Shown here: positions 55,386-64,000 of the stretch, piece after piece
How the letters are laid out: each line of letters starts with the position of its first letter
How positions within the stretch are numbered: position 1 is the stretch's first letter
Origin: an uncultured Verrucomicrobiota bacterium
GTDB lineage: Bacteria > Verrucomicrobiota > Verrucomicrobiia > Opitutales > Opitutaceae
Direction of reading: 5' to 3'
NCBI GenBank assembly: GCA_903876795.1
Contig: CAIRBK010000082.1
Location: forward strand, 1-64,000
Length of the DNA stretch: 64,000 nucleotides
Translations under genes and position numbers: made by a program
Notes under the pieces: model-generated
What the model saw: the letters and a program-made list of their open reading frames with translations, nothing else
Databases searched by the model: none
Told to the model about the DNA's origin: nothing

Positions 55386-56615
55386 TTACCGCGCGATCAG
55401 CTTCAGGAACTCCTCGTTGTTTTTCGTCTTCGACAGGCGGGCGATCATCGTGTCGGTGGCTTCCTCGATTTTCTGGGCGACAAGGGCGCGGCGGAAGAAG
55501 TGAATCGCGTCGAGCTTCTTGGCGTCGATGAGCAGCTCTTCCTTGCGGGTGCCGGAGGACTGGATGTTCATCGCGGGCCAGAGGCGCATCTCGGCGCATT
55601 TGCGGTCGAGGACCAGGTCGCTGTTGCCGGTGCCTTTGAACTCCTGGAATATCACGTCGTCCATGCGGCTGCCAGTCTCGACGAGCACGGAGGCCACGAT
55701 GGTGAGCGAGCCGCCCTCCTCGACGTTGCGGGCGGCGGCGAAGAGCTGGCGGGGTTTTTCGAGGGCACGAACGTCGAGACCGCCGGAACCGGTGCGGCCG
55801 GAGTTTTTGAGCGTGTTGTGGGCGCGGGCGAGGCGGGTGATCGAGTCGATGAAAAGCACGACGTCCTTGCCGACCTCGACGAGACGTTTGGCGCGCTCGA
55901 TGGCCATGTCGGCGATGCGCACATGGCTGTCCACGTTTTCGTCGTTGGAAGAGGCCCAGATCTCGGCGGGGACGCTGCGGCGGAAATCGGTGACCTCCTC
56001 GGGACGCTCGTCCACGAGCAGAATCATCACATGGCACTCGGGATGGTTTTGCAGAACGCCCAGAGCCATGTCGCGGAGAAGGGTTGTCTTGCCGGTGCGA
56101 GGCGGTGCGACGATGAGGCCGCGGGTGCCCTTGCCAACGGGGCAGAACAGATCGACGGCGCGGGTGGTCATGCGGCCGTCCTTGAGCTCCATCTTGAGCT
56201 GTTTGTCGGGCGACATGCTCGAGAGCGCGATAAAGTCGGGTTTGTCACGACGTTCTTCTATGGTGAGGCCGTCCACGGTCTCGACGAATTTCATTTTGGG
56301 GTTGGGGAAGCGCCCCTCTGCCGGCCAGGCCGTGCCGGTGATGCGACTGCCGGCGCGCAGCTTGAAACGTCGGATAAGCTCCTTGGGCACAAAGGTGTCG
56401 GTCGGGCGGCGTTTGCCGTAGCGCGTGAGTTCGAGGAGCTGTCCGTTGCCGCCCTTCTGGAGATCGATGTCGAGGATGCCTCCGACTTGGATGACGTTTT
56501 CGGGTCTCTCCATCGGCGGAGTTGCTACCGTCGTGGAGACGGGAGCCACTTGGGCTGCGGGGGAAGCCTCCGACGGATTGGATTCGGCGGGCGGTTGAGC
56601 GTGGTTATTAGCCAT
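55386..56615 (-). CDS. rho: Transcription termination factor Rho, short form (paralogue 2)
   Basis: This 409-residue protein is a second complete Rho. It lacks the Rho_N helical domain and has a short disordered start (residues 1-38). The cold-shock RNA-binding domain follows (GILDIDLQKGGNGQLLEL, TDTFVPKELIRRFKLRAGS), then Walker A VAPPRTGKTTLLRDMALG, LLVDERPEEVTDFRRSV, DSITRLARAHNTL, and the R-loop region AARNVEEGGSLTIVASVLVE. TRKEELLI is present at the end. All catalytic and RNA-contact segments look intact, so it should be active. It differs enough from the long Rho at 32480 to be an old duplication or a separately inherited gene. It diverges from acs across 68 bases. Confidence 0.94.
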   Translation of the reverse strand: MANNHAQPPAESNPSEASPAAQVAPVSTTVATPPMERPENVIQVGGILDIDLQKGGNGQLLELTRYGKRRPTDTFVPKELIRRFKLRAGSRITGTAWPAEGRFPNPKMKFVETVDGLTIEERRDKPDFIALSSMSPDKQLKMELKDGRMTTRAVDLFCPVGKGTRGLIVAPPRTGKTTLLRDMALGVLQNHPECHVMILLVDERPEEVTDFRRSVPAEIWASSNDENVDSHVRIADMAIERAKRLVEVGKDVVLFIDSITRLARAHNTLKNSGRTGSGGLDVRALEKPRQLFAAARNVEEGGSLTIVASVLVETGSRMDDVIFQEFKGTGNSDLVLDRKCAEMRLWPAMNIQSSGTRKEELLIDAKKLDAIHFFRRALVAQKIEEATDTMIARLSKTKNNEEFLKLIAR

Positions 56616-56683
56616 GTTGGTAAAATGTTGTAGCGGAATGGATGCGGTGCTTGACGCAACGATCAGCCGACGAAATAAGGACC

Positions 56684-58687
56684 ATGAAAATACGTGCGGT
56701 GGCGCACGTCTTGCGAATCCCCAACGAAAGCCTCTACGTGTCGGACCAAAAGATTACCTCATCAGCCCGCGAGAAGCGGGTGTTTAAGCCTTCGGCCGAG
56801 TTTCAACGTCAAGCCAATCTCGGGAGTCTTGCCTCTTATAAGAAGCTCCACTCCGAGTCTGTCAAGAGTCCAGAAAAGTTCTGGGGACGGCAGGCCAAGG
56901 AGTTGCTCTTATGGCGCAAGCCGTTTAAGGAGGTGCTCAAGTGGCAGCCTCCGCACGCGCGGTGGTTCACCGGCGGCAAGCTGAATGTTGCCGAGAACTG
57001 CCTCGATGTGCACCTAGGCACCGTTCGCGAGAACAAGGCCGCGATCATTTTCGAGGGTGAGCCTGGTGATGTGCGCACGATCACCTACAAGCAGCTTTCG
57101 ATGCATGTGGCCCGGCTGGCGCATGTGTTTGAAAATCTGGGGATCGCTGCGGGCGATCGCGTGGCGATCTATCTGCCGATGGTGCCGGAGGCCATCGTGG
57201 CCATGCTCGCCTGCGCCCGCATCGGCGCGGTCCATACGGTTATCTTCGGCGGTTTCAGTTCGGAGGCCATCAAGGACCGTATCAACGACTGCAAGGCCAA
57301 ACTCGTCATCACAGCCGACGGCGGCTGGCGCCGCGGCAAGGTCATCGAACTCAAGCCGGTCGTGGACCGCGCGCTTGAGGGCGCGCCCAGCGTGCAGACA
57401 GTGATCGTGCTCAACCGCACCGACACGCCGGTGAAAATGAGCGAGGGACGCGACATCTGGTGGCACGATGCATGGAAGGGCGGGCCAAACCAGCACACGG
57501 CCAAAGCCTTCGACAGCGAGCATCCTCTCTTCATCCTCTACACCTCCGGATCGACCGGCAAACCGAAGGGCGTTTTGCATACCAGCGCGGGCTACCTGCT
57601 CGGCGCCAAACTGTCCTCCCACTACATTTTCGACCTGAAGGAAAACGACCGCTACTTCTGTTCCGCCGACATCGGCTGGATCACCGGCCACAGTTATGTT
57701 GTTTACGGTCTGCTCTCCAACGGGTCGACCGTCTTTCTCTACGAGGGCGCGCCCAACCAGCCCGAACCCGACCGGTTCTGGCAGATGATTGACCGTCACG
57801 CTCTCACCATCCTCTACACGGCGCCCACGGCCATCCGTGCGTTCATGCGCTGGGGTGACAACTATGTCCTCCGCCACCGTCTAGACTCGTTGCGTCTGCT
57901 TGGCTCTGTCGGCGAGCCGATCAGCCCCGAGGCGTGGCGTTGGTATCACAAGATGATCGGCAAGGGTCGTTGCCCGATCGTGGATACTTGGTGGCAGACT
58001 GAAACCGGTTCCATCATGATCGCCCCCATCCCTGGCGCGGTGCCGCTAAAGCCCGGTTCTGCCAGCTTGCCGTTCTTCGGTGTGTCTCCGAAGGTCGTGG
58101 ACGATAAAGGCAAGGAGGTGCCTCGCGGCACCGACGGCAAGATGGTGATCACGAAGCCTTGGCCCTCGATGCTCCGCACCCTTTGGGGGGATGACGAGCG
58201 TTTCCAAAAGACCTATTTCGGCGACTATCCCGGCCTGTATTTCACCGGCGACGGCGCCAAGCAGGACAAGGACGGCTATTTCTGGATATCGGGGCGCGTG
58301 GATGATGTGCTGAACATCTCCGGCCATCGCATCGGCACGGCCGAGGTCGAGGCCGCCCTCGCTTCCCATCATGCCGTGGCCGAGGCTGCCGCCGTGGGTC
58401 GCCCCGATGACCTCAAGGGACAAGCACTGGTGGTCTTCGTTTCTCTCAAAACCGGCACCGTCGCCGACGATAAACTCAAGGATGAGCTGCGCGCCCACAT
58501 CGGTCGCGAGATCGGCTCGTTTGCCAAGCCCGACATGGTTCGTTTTGCAGCGGGACTGCCCAAGACCCGTTCGGGCAAGATCATGCGCCGTATCCTGAAG
58601 GAAATCGCGGCGGGCCGCGAGGTGAAGGGCGATACGACGACGCTGGAGGACTTCTCCGTGATTGCGGCGCTGCAGGCCGAAGATTGA
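56684..58687 (+). CDS. acs: Acetyl-CoA synthetase (AMP-forming)
   Basis: The 667-residue enzyme activates acetate to acetyl-CoA through acetyl-AMP. Motifs in order: ILYTSGSTGKPKGVLHTSAG (P-loop), ADIGWITGHSYVVYG, TWWQTETGSIM, LYFTGDGAKQDKDGYFW with DVLNISGHRIGTAEVE, and near the end PKTRSGKIMRRILKEI with the lysine acetylated in homologues. The ATG at 56684 gives a typical length; another ATG 42 bases upstream is possible. A TTGACG box lies 17 bases before AATAAG next to the start, so the transcript may be almost leaderless. It diverges from rho2. Confidence 0.93.
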   Translation: MKIRAVAHVLRIPNESLYVSDQKITSSAREKRVFKPSAEFQRQANLGSLASYKKLHSESVKSPEKFWGRQAKELLLWRKPFKEVLKWQPPHARWFTGGKLNVAENCLDVHLGTVRENKAAIIFEGEPGDVRTITYKQLSMHVARLAHVFENLGIAAGDRVAIYLPMVPEAIVAMLACARIGAVHTVIFGGFSSEAIKDRINDCKAKLVITADGGWRRGKVIELKPVVDRALEGAPSVQTVIVLNRTDTPVKMSEGRDIWWHDAWKGGPNQHTAKAFDSEHPLFILYTSGSTGKPKGVLHTSAGYLLGAKLSSHYIFDLKENDRYFCSADIGWITGHSYVVYGLLSNGSTVFLYEGAPNQPEPDRFWQMIDRHALTILYTAPTAIRAFMRWGDNYVLRHRLDSLRLLGSVGEPISPEAWRWYHKMIGKGRCPIVDTWWQTETGSIMIAPIPGAVPLKPGSASLPFFGVSPKVVDDKGKEVPRGTDGKMVITKPWPSMLRTLWGDDERFQKTYFGDYPGLYFTGDGAKQDKDGYFWISGRVDDVLNISGHRIGTAEVEAALASHHAVAEAAAVGRPDDLKGQALVVFVSLKTGTVADDKLKDELRAHIGREIGSFAKPDMVRFAAGLPKTRSGKIMRRILKEIAAGREVKGDTTTLEDFSVIAALQAED

Positions 58688-58698
58688 GTCAACGTTGG

Positions 58699-58736
58699 AA
58701 AACGCCGGGCCTCTCATCAGCGGGTCCGGCGTTTTT
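58699..58736. terminator. Intrinsic terminator after acs
   Basis: AAAACGCCGG (58699-58708) and CCGGCGTTTT (58726-58735) form a 10-bp stem with a 17-base loop, followed by T bases on the plus strand. It may also act for the convergent methyltransferase gene. Confidence 0.85.
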
Positions 58737-58765
58737 GGGGCACATGGGAGCTGCCGTCAGGCGCC

Positions 58766-59698
58766 CTAGGGTTTGAGCCCGCTGGCGAGCAAGGTTTCGA
58801 AAAACGGCTCCGTTTCCTCCCTTGCGACCGTGTTGACCTCGACCTGCTGGAAGCCGGACTTTTTCAGAAACCCGTGCAGCGTGCTTTCCTTGAAGCCGAG
58901 CCAGACGTCTGCGTAGAGCTCGCGGGCCTTTTCAAATGCGTGCTCTTTGAGGTCCAGGATGAGAATCTGTCCGCCGGGCTTGAGGATTCGGCAGGCTTCC
59001 TTGACGGCGGTTTCGGGATGTCGGGCGTGGTGGAGAGCCTGGCTGAGGATGGCGAGATCGACAGACTTGTCGGGCAGGGGGACGCTTTCGATGTCACCGA
59101 GCTTGTAGCTGAGATTGGCGAGTCCGTTTTTGACGGCGAGCTCGATGCCGACCTCGACCATGCGCGGGGAGTTGTCGATGCACCAGACCCTGCTGGCCCG
59201 GCGGGCCAGCAACTGGGAAAGCAGGCCCTCGCCGGCTCCGAGATCGGCGATGACGATGTGCGGGGTTAACCGAAGTGCCAGGTGGCCGATGGCTTCCCAG
59301 GATCGGCCCGGGCAGTAGTTTTTTCCAAGCTTGCCGGCAATGAGGTTGAAATACTGCTCCTGATGGTCGCGGCGTTTTTTCAGGATGCGGTCAAGATTGG
59401 CTCCGTCCTCGGCGAGTTCGGGCAGGTGGGCCACGGAATCACAGGCTGCGTGGAGCAATGCGATGGTGCGCTGGTCCAGCGCCGGGCGGAGAGAGTAGAA
59501 GGCTTTTTTGCCGTCACGGCGATCATTGACGAGTTCGGTCTGCCGAAGGAGCGCCAGCTGGGAGGAGATACGCGACTGGGCCATGCCGAGGATTTCCTGA
59601 AGCTCGGCCACGGAGAGTTCCTCACGGAGCAGGAGGGCCAGCAGGCGCAGGCGGGTGGGATCGGAGAGGAGCTTGAGCGTGTCCCAGGATGCGTTCAC
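58766..59698 (-). CDS. ArsR-type HTH fused to SAM-dependent methyltransferase
   Basis: The 310-residue protein has an ArsR-type winged helix (residues 1-95: LKLLSDPTRLRLLALLLREE, LSVAELQEILGMAQSRISSQ) and a class I methyltransferase (about 120-300: VIADLGAGEGLLSQLLARRA, VWCIDNSPRMVEVG, LAILSQALHHARHPE). Metal-sensing cysteines are not obvious. Proteins of this design are often linked to methionine or SAM metabolism, and the methyl acceptor is unknown. It starts at GTG 59698, one base after the rpoN stop, so it is the third gene of a tight operon kinase-rpoN-ArsR/methyltransferase. Confidence 0.88.
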   Translation of the reverse strand: MNASWDTLKLLSDPTRLRLLALLLREELSVAELQEILGMAQSRISSQLALLRQTELVNDRRDGKKAFYSLRPALDQRTIALLHAACDSVAHLPELAEDGANLDRILKKRRDHQEQYFNLIAGKLGKNYCPGRSWEAIGHLALRLTPHIVIADLGAGEGLLSQLLARRASRVWCIDNSPRMVEVGIELAVKNGLANLSYKLGDIESVPLPDKSVDLAILSQALHHARHPETAVKEACRILKPGGQILILDLKEHAFEKARELYADVWLGFKESTLHGFLKKSGFQQVEVNTVAREETEPFFETLLASGLKP

Positions 59699-59699
59699 T

Positions 59700-61166
59700 T
59701 CAGATGTATTCGCGGCGCAGATTGCTGGGCAGCAGCCCGAGTTCCTCCCGGTATTTGGCGACGGTGCGGCGTGCGATGTTGATGCCCTTGTCCTGAAGTT
59801 TGGCGACGATCTCTTGGTCGCTTAGCGGCTGGCTGCGGTCCTCGCCCTCGATCAGGTCATTTATCATGTCCTTCACGCTTGTGTTGGACACGGAGTCGCC
59901 GCTTTCGGACTGATAACCGGGAGTGAAAAAGAATTTAAAATCGAAGACGCCGTGGGGGGTTTTTATGTATTTGTTGGCGATGGCGCGACTGACGGTGGTC
60001 TCGTGCACACCGACGACGTCGGCAATCTGCGTCATGGTGAGCGGGCGCAGTTTGGAAACGCCCGCTTCGAAGAACTCGTGTTGGACCTTGAGGATCTCCC
60101 GGGTGATGCGCTCAATCGTCTGCTGGCGCTGGTCGATGGAGTTGATGAGAAACTTGCCGGAGCGGATGCGCTCGCGAAGGTAGTCACGCTCTTGTTTGGA
60201 GAGGGCGCCCTTTGCAATGAGGTCCTTGTAAGTGGTCGAGATTCGCAGGCGGGGTATGTAGTCGCTGTTGAGGTGAATCTTCCACTCTTCACCGTCCTTT
60301 TCAACGGTGACATCGGGGACGACCACGCGATTGCTGTCGTCGGCGAAGCGACGACCGGGCGCGGGGTCGAGCGTGCCGATTTCCTCGATTGCTTCCTGGA
60401 CGTCGTCTATGTGGACGCCGAGTTTACGGGCGATCTCGGGGATGCGACGACGCGTGAGGAGGTTGAAGTGTTCCCGAATGATGCGGGCCGCAAGCCCGTC
60501 GGCCCTGCCCTTGGCGGCGAGTTGAAGGATGAGGCATTCGCCGAGACTGGCCGCGCCGATGCCTGCGGGCTCGAAGGTTTTAAGCTGACGCGCGGCCTCT
60601 TGCACGGAGGCAAGGGCGATGCCGGTCTGGAGGGCCACATCCGAAGGGCCCTGGGTGAGAAAACCACGGTCGTCGAGGCTGCCGACGAGGTATCGCATGG
60701 CGTTGAGCACGTCTTCAGGCGTGTCGGCGAGTTCCGCCTGTCGCATCAGGTGCTCTTGCAGAGAGGTCTCGTTGACGAGGGAGTCAAAGAAGTGCTGGCG
60801 GCGTTCCGCGTCTTCGGCGGTATAAGGCTGTGCCCCGCCGGCTTGTGACATGTAGTCCTTCCAGTCGTCGTCGAGCTTGGTGAGAATGTCGTATTCCTTG
60901 GAGAAATCCATTTCCTCCCGGTTGTCGGCGCCTTCGCCGCTCTCATTGTTTTCGGCGGCGCTTTCCTGCTGTTCTTTGTCCAAGCTGACTCCTTCCATGG
61001 GCAGCTCTTCCAGGGTAGGGTTGTTTTGAAGTTCCTCCTGGATTACGGAACGGAGGTCGAGGGCGGCCACCTGCAGGATTTTGAGCGAGTGGCGGAGCTG
61101 CGGCGCCAGAACCAAGGACTGGTTCTGGCGTTGGCGTAGGTCTTGGCTGAAGCCGGAGCCGCTCAT
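59700..61166 (-). CDS. rpoN: RNA polymerase sigma-54 factor
   Basis: The 488-residue protein is a full sigma-54. Region [21 protein letters not shown], with Gln/Leu-rich helices, is followed by an acidic region II (about residues 60-100). The core-binding domain comes next, then the HTH ([19 protein letters not shown]) and the C-terminal RpoN box [11 protein letters not shown] near residue 460. Sigma-54 needs an ATP-driven activator at -24/-12 promoters; no such activator is encoded in this window. It overlaps the upstream Ser/Thr kinase gene by four bases (ATGA at 61163-61166), which suggests translational coupling. The gene after it starts one base downstream. Confidence 0.95.
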   Translation of the reverse strand: MSGSGFSQDLRQRQNQSLVLAPQLRHSLKILQVAALDLRSVIQEELQNNPTLEELPMEGVSLDKEQQESAAENNESGEGADNREEMDFSKEYDILTKLDDDWKDYMSQAGGAQPYTAEDAERRQHFFDSLVNETSLQEHLMRQAELADTPEDVLNAMRYLVGSLDDRGFLTQGPSDVALQTGIALASVQEAARQLKTFEPAGIGAASLGECLILQLAAKGRADGLAARIIREHFNLLTRRRIPEIARKLGVHIDDVQEAIEEIGTLDPAPGRRFADDSNRVVVPDVTVEKDGEEWKIHLNSDYIPRLRISTTYKDLIAKGALSKQERDYLRERIRSGKFLINSIDQRQQTIERITREILKVQHEFFEAGVSKLRPLTMTQIADVVGVHETTVSRAIANKYIKTPHGVFDFKFFFTPGYQSESGDSVSNTSVKDMINDLIEGEDRSQPLSDQEIVAKLQDKGINIARRTVAKYREELGLLPSNLRREYI

Positions 61167-62137
61167 GATTTGGCCCGCAAGGAGGCAATCTCGGTGGCAT
61201 GCGGGGGATCGGCCATGATGGCCTTCAGGTAAGCGCCGAGCTTTTCGTTGGTGGGGCCGTAGCCGTCGCTGTAAAGATAAACCTCAAGATCGTGAAGCAT
61301 CTCAAAGGCGCTTTGGTAACGCTTGTCTCGGTCGCGCTGGAGGGCTTTCAGGATGATTGCCTCAAGCCTCGGGTCTATCTCGGGCCGGAGCGCCGAAAAC
61401 TTGGGGATCGGCATGGAAAGGATGTTTTGTCGGGAGACCAGTCGGTCCGCGTCGCGGAATAAATTACGCCCGAGCAGAAGCTCGGTGAGCACGATCCCCA
61501 GGGGGAAGAGATCCGCGCGGGCGTCGGTAACAGCATAGCTCGCCTGTTCGGGTGAGAGATACTCGTCCTTTCCGGCGATCACCTTGCCTTCCTCATTGTA
61601 CATGAGGTCCAGTGCCTTAGCGATTCCGAAGTCGGTCAGCTTCACGTCGCCTTCGTAGGCGATCATGACATTTTTGGGTCCAATGTCCCGGTGCACGATC
61701 CCCAAGAGACGTCCTTCGCGGTCGCATTTTTGATGGGCGTAGGTCAGCCCGCGAGCTATGCGAGATACGATGAAGGCGGCGATATCGACGGGCATCAACC
61801 GCCCGATCACGGCCTGGCGCTCAATCAGTTGCTCGAGATTAATGCCCGATACATACTCCATCACCATGAAATACTGACCGCCGATTTGTCCCAGGTGGTA
61901 GGTTTGGACGATGTTGGTGTGGATCAAATTGGCGACGAGGCGGGCCTCACCGATGAAGTTTTTTTGAAATTCGGGAATCGTTGAGTATTCCTCGCGGATC
62001 AATTTTACCGCCACCACTTTGGTGAAGCCACCAGCGCCGCGCTGGACGGCCTCGTAAACCACGCCCATTCCGCCTTCCGCTATCGTGCGGGTCATCTCGT
62101 AGTGGAGTTCGTTGAAGATGTGTTTGATGGCGGCCAC
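61163..62137 (-). CDS. Hanks-type serine/threonine protein kinase
   Basis: The 324-residue protein is a single kinase domain with no membrane helix or sensor domain. Motifs in order: the glycine loop [27 protein letters not shown] with the ATP-site Lys, the helix-C Glu in [19 protein letters not shown] (catalytic loop), LTDFGIAKA (DFG), and [13 protein letters not shown] where many kinases have APE. All catalytic residues are present, so it should be active. It starts at GTG 62137. Overlap with rpoN makes it the first gene of a three-gene operon; phosphorylation of RpoN or another partner is possible but not shown. Confidence 0.9.
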   Translation of the reverse strand: MAAIKHIFNELHYEMTRTIAEGGMGVVYEAVQRGAGGFTKVVAVKLIREEYSTIPEFQKNFIGEARLVANLIHTNIVQTYHLGQIGGQYFMVMEYVSGINLEQLIERQAVIGRLMPVDIAAFIVSRIARGLTYAHQKCDREGRLLGIVHRDIGPKNVMIAYEGDVKLTDFGIAKALDLMYNEEGKVIAGKDEYLSPEQASYAVTDARADLFPLGIVLTELLLGRNLFRDADRLVSRQNILSMPIPKFSALRPEIDPRLEAIILKALQRDRDKRYQSAFEMLHDLEVYLYSDGYGPTNEKLGAYLKAIMADPPHATEIASLRAKS

Positions 62138-62247
62138 GACTCGAAATGGAAGGCGAGTCCTGCGGCGCTGGCAAGAGGGTAAATCATCCCTAGCACGGGA
62201 ATTGCTGCACCCGTTGACAGCAGTCTTCCGATGCCTAGCTTGGATTG

Positions 62248-62565
62248 ATGATTTTCCTTAGCCCAAGGGCAGCAGAACAAGTCCGCCGCATGCAAGCCGA
62301 TCTTCCCGACGCCACCCGACCCTTGCGTGTGTTGATCGAGACCGGCGGGTGTTCAGGTTTTCAATACGGGATGTCTTTTGACGAGGCCAAGGCCGAGGAT
62401 GCGCGCTTCGAGAGCGAGGGTGTGCAAATAGTGATTGACCCCACCAGTCTCGCCTACCTCGACGGCTCAAACATCGACTTCGACGACGGGCTTCATGGAA
62501 AAGGTTTCGAAATCAAGAATCCCAACGCCCAGAGCACCTGCGGTTGCGGAAAATCGTTTAGCTGA
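62248..62565 (+). CDS. A-type iron-sulfur carrier (ErpA/IscA/HesB family)
   Basis: The 105-residue protein belongs to the A-type Fe-S carriers. [13 protein letters not shown] starts the domain. The three conserved cysteines are in [11 protein letters not shown] and in [10 protein letters not shown] at the C-terminus. It would transfer Fe-S clusters to target enzymes, of which several are encoded here (NifJ, IlvD, CysI). The ATG at 62248 gives the normal length. It diverges from the kinase gene across 110 bases and converges with ubiE/menG. Confidence 0.92.
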   Translation: MIFLSPRAAEQVRRMQADLPDATRPLRVLIETGGCSGFQYGMSFDEAKAEDARFESEGVQIVIDPTSLAYLDGSNIDFDDGLHGKGFEIKNPNAQSTCGCGKSFS

Positions 62566-62601
62566 TTTCGCAGCGGGGCGACGGGTTGGCAGGTCCGAGG
62601 T

Positions 62602-63300
62602 TCATTTTTTTTCCGCTATGTGCAGCGCGACCGCTCCGAGGGTCATGCGGATGGCGGATGCGGACGAGAAGCCGGCGCGGGTTATTTCGGCCGAGATTTC
62701 TTCATGGCCGGGATATTTTTCTATTGAACCACAGAGGTATTCGTAGGCTCCGCGGTCGCCTGTGACGCCTGAGGCGATGGCAGGCAGAATTCGCTTAAGG
62801 TAGAAAAAGTAGATCGGCCGGAACCATTGAAAGGGCTGGGAAAATTCCAAAAGAAACAGTCGCCCGCCGGGCTTGAGCACACGCCGCATCTCCGTAAGCA
62901 CGCGGTGCCTGTCGGCCATGTTGCGCAGGCCAAAGGAAATCGTGACCGCATCGAAGGTCTCGTCCGCCAGGGGCAGCGCCATGCCATCGCCTTGGGAAAA
63001 AACCACGTTGGGGAAGCGTCCGCTGTTTTCCTGCTTGAGCTTCGCCTCATCCAGCATGGGCTGGCAAAAATCCATGCCGGTTATGGCCGTCGAGGCGGGT
63101 AGGCCCTTGCTGAGGCAGAATGCCACGTCCCCGCTGCCCGTCGCCAAATCGAGCACTTTGGCGGGCCTGAGTTCAGAGACCTTCTGAACCAATCGCCACC
63201 GCCACCATATGTCCACGCCACCACTCAGAAGTCGGTTTGCGACGTCGTAGCGACGGGCGATGCGGGCAAACATCGAGTTGACGGCGGTCGGGTCGGGCAT
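62602..63300 (-). CDS. ubiE: Demethylmenaquinone/ubiquinone biosynthesis methyltransferase
   Basis: The 232-residue methyltransferase performs the C-methylation of the quinone ring. FARIARRYDVANRLLSGGVD at the N-terminus, VLDLATGSGDVAFCLSKG (SAM motif I), FDAVTISFGLRNMADRHRVL and VLKPGGRLFLLEFSQP are the UbiE/MenG signatures. The C-terminal IEKYPGHEE and RAGFSSASAIRMTLG are also usual. Whether it acts on demethylmenaquinone, ubiquinone precursor or both is unclear. The ATG at 63300 was chosen because the family N-terminus starts there. It converges with the Fe-S carrier gene. Confidence 0.9.
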   Translation of the reverse strand: MPDPTAVNSMFARIARRYDVANRLLSGGVDIWWRWRLVQKVSELRPAKVLDLATGSGDVAFCLSKGLPASTAITGMDFCQPMLDEAKLKQENSGRFPNVVFSQGDGMALPLADETFDAVTISFGLRNMADRHRVLTEMRRVLKPGGRLFLLEFSQPFQWFRPIYFFYLKRILPAIASGVTGDRGAYEYLCGSIEKYPGHEEISAEITRAGFSSASAIRMTLGAVALHIAEKK

Positions 63301-63660
63301 GGGAACAAAAGATTTAAAAGAAGGCTGAAATCGAAGCCGTCGCCAGCCTAAAGCCGACCGGTCCCTGGTGCAACCGTCCGCATAAAAACAGAAAATGCGG
63401 GCCGTAGCTATCAACCGACCGTAGATTGTGCCGATAGTGATGTGCTTATACGTTCATTCCGAAATCATTGCGTCTGATTTTAGTTGGAAAATAATCACCA
63501 TGGGAACATTCCTCTGGAACTTAGTTCAATACAGGCAGTTACCTTATCAGAAGGAGTTTTTAAGACTCTTCACGGGTGAAAAAAATGCATCCTTTAATTG
63601 ACGCAATTTGTGACTGGAAAATAACTTATACCACCCATCATTCCACAAACCCAAACAAAC
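63301..63660. other. AT-rich region upstream of the HU-like gene
   Basis: These 360 bases hold no strongly supported gene and are AT-rich from about 63410. A 33-codon open frame (63499-63600, starting MGTFLWNLVQYRQLPY) is too short to call. A TTGACG at 63598-63603 lies 17 bases before ATAACT (63621-63626), a plausible promoter for the HU-like gene. Confidence 0.45.
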
Positions 63661-63969
63661 ATGTCCAACAATCTCACTAAACGAGAAATCGTTTTGGAAA
63701 TCTACGAAAAGACCGCCTTCCCCCAGAAGGAGGTCGTGGCGACTGTACAACTCACGCTTGATATCATCCAAAAAGCCCTGGCTGAGGGGCGTAACGTCGA
63801 GTTGCGCAATTTTGGCGTACTTGAAGTGCAGCGTCGCAAATCGCGCATCGGTCGCAATCCCAACAAGCCGGCGGCCGAGGTGGTGATCCCGGAGCGGGCA
63901 GTTGTGAAATTCAAGGCAGGCAAGGTCCTTAAACAACTGCTCAAGAAAATCGACATAGCCAAGCTCTGA
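63661..63969 (+). CDS. HU/IHF-family DNA-binding protein
   Basis: The 102-residue protein matches the bacterial HU/IHF fold. NLTKREIVLEIYEKTAFPQK forms the N-terminal helices, ALAEGRNVELRNFGVLEVQR the saddle, and SRIGRNPNKPAAEVVIPER the DNA-contact arm with its conserved RNP. It bends and compacts DNA as a dimer. Family length is usually 90-100 residues, so the C-terminal KVLKQLLKKIDIAKL is slightly extended. The ATG at 63661 follows an AT-rich region with a possible promoter at 63598-63626. Confidence 0.95.
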   Translation: MSNNLTKREIVLEIYEKTAFPQKEVVATVQLTLDIIQKALAEGRNVELRNFGVLEVQRRKSRIGRNPNKPAAEVVIPERAVVKFKAGKVLKQLLKKIDIAKL

Positions 63970-64000
63970 TCCGGCCAGCCGCTCAAGGATCTGAGTTTTG

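Overview
The window looks like chromosomal DNA from a GC-rich, Gram-negative bacterium. My best guess is Verrucomicrobiota, family Opitutaceae. This is inference from gene content: a eukaryote-like UDP-sugar pyrophosphorylase, a pyruvate:ferredoxin oxidoreductase next to a dihydroorotate-dehydrogenase-like gene, two rho genes, a family B DNA polymerase, few good Shine-Dalgarno sites and several GTG starts. Coding density is high. No rRNA operon, CRISPR array, prophage or intact transposase gene was seen. One tRNA (Asp, GTC) is present.

Layout. 1-860 is a sparsely coding, AT-rich left edge with one 51-codon orphan ORF. 863-10284 holds sugar-nucleotide genes (UDP-sugar pyrophosphorylase, phosphosugar mutase, mannose-1-phosphate guanylyltransferase) and a forward run ruvX-truA-comF-accD-folC. 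10298-17876 has a DEAD-box helicase (as DEVD), an uncharacterised ATP-grasp-like protein, and the nifJ/DHOD-like pair. 18253-21019 is marR plus an acyltransferase/acyl-ligase fusion. 21059-22811 carries small conserved proteins, a PRC-barrel protein and dodecin, followed by tRNA-Asp. 23070-31735 has tlyA, an SGNH hydrolase, mutM, an M24 peptidase, a DUF192 lipoprotein, priA, comM/yifB and an HD phosphohydrolase. 31860-40496 is coaE-rho followed by a type IV pilus/type II secretion motor block (pilB, pilT, a second pilB/gspE, pilC). 40823-46157 has a YhaM-like nuclease, ridA, argA and an HDOD protein. 46452-54860 has a membrane protein, family B polymerase, cysI, ilvD, scpB and pheA. 54885-63969 has a second rho, acs, a tightly packed kinase-rpoN-ArsR/methyltransferase operon, an A-type Fe-S carrier, ubiE/menG and an HU/IHF-type protein.

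How the genes work together. Most are housekeeping: nucleotide-sugar supply, translation and RNA maturation, fatty-acid, folate and CoA synthesis, amino acids (argA, ilvD, pheA, cysI), replication and repair (priA, mutM, ruvX, polB, scpB), and acetyl-CoA/pyruvate metabolism (acs, nifJ). The pilus motor block has extension and retraction ATPases and a platform protein but no pilin, so the structural subunits must lie elsewhere.

The least expected structure is in non-coding DNA. Two REP/BIME-like palindromic elements (4278-4478 with four tandem units, 42796-42911 with one) each sit between convergent genes and carry GTAG-headed hairpins. A separate 184-bp element with 33-bp terminal inverted repeats (42008-42191) sits between divergent genes and looks like a MITE. 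Other points worth a look are loss of zinc-ligand cysteines in both AccD and the Fpg-type glycosylase, the rho duplication, and the overlapping kinase/sigma-54 genes. I saw no obvious new defence or biosynthetic island.
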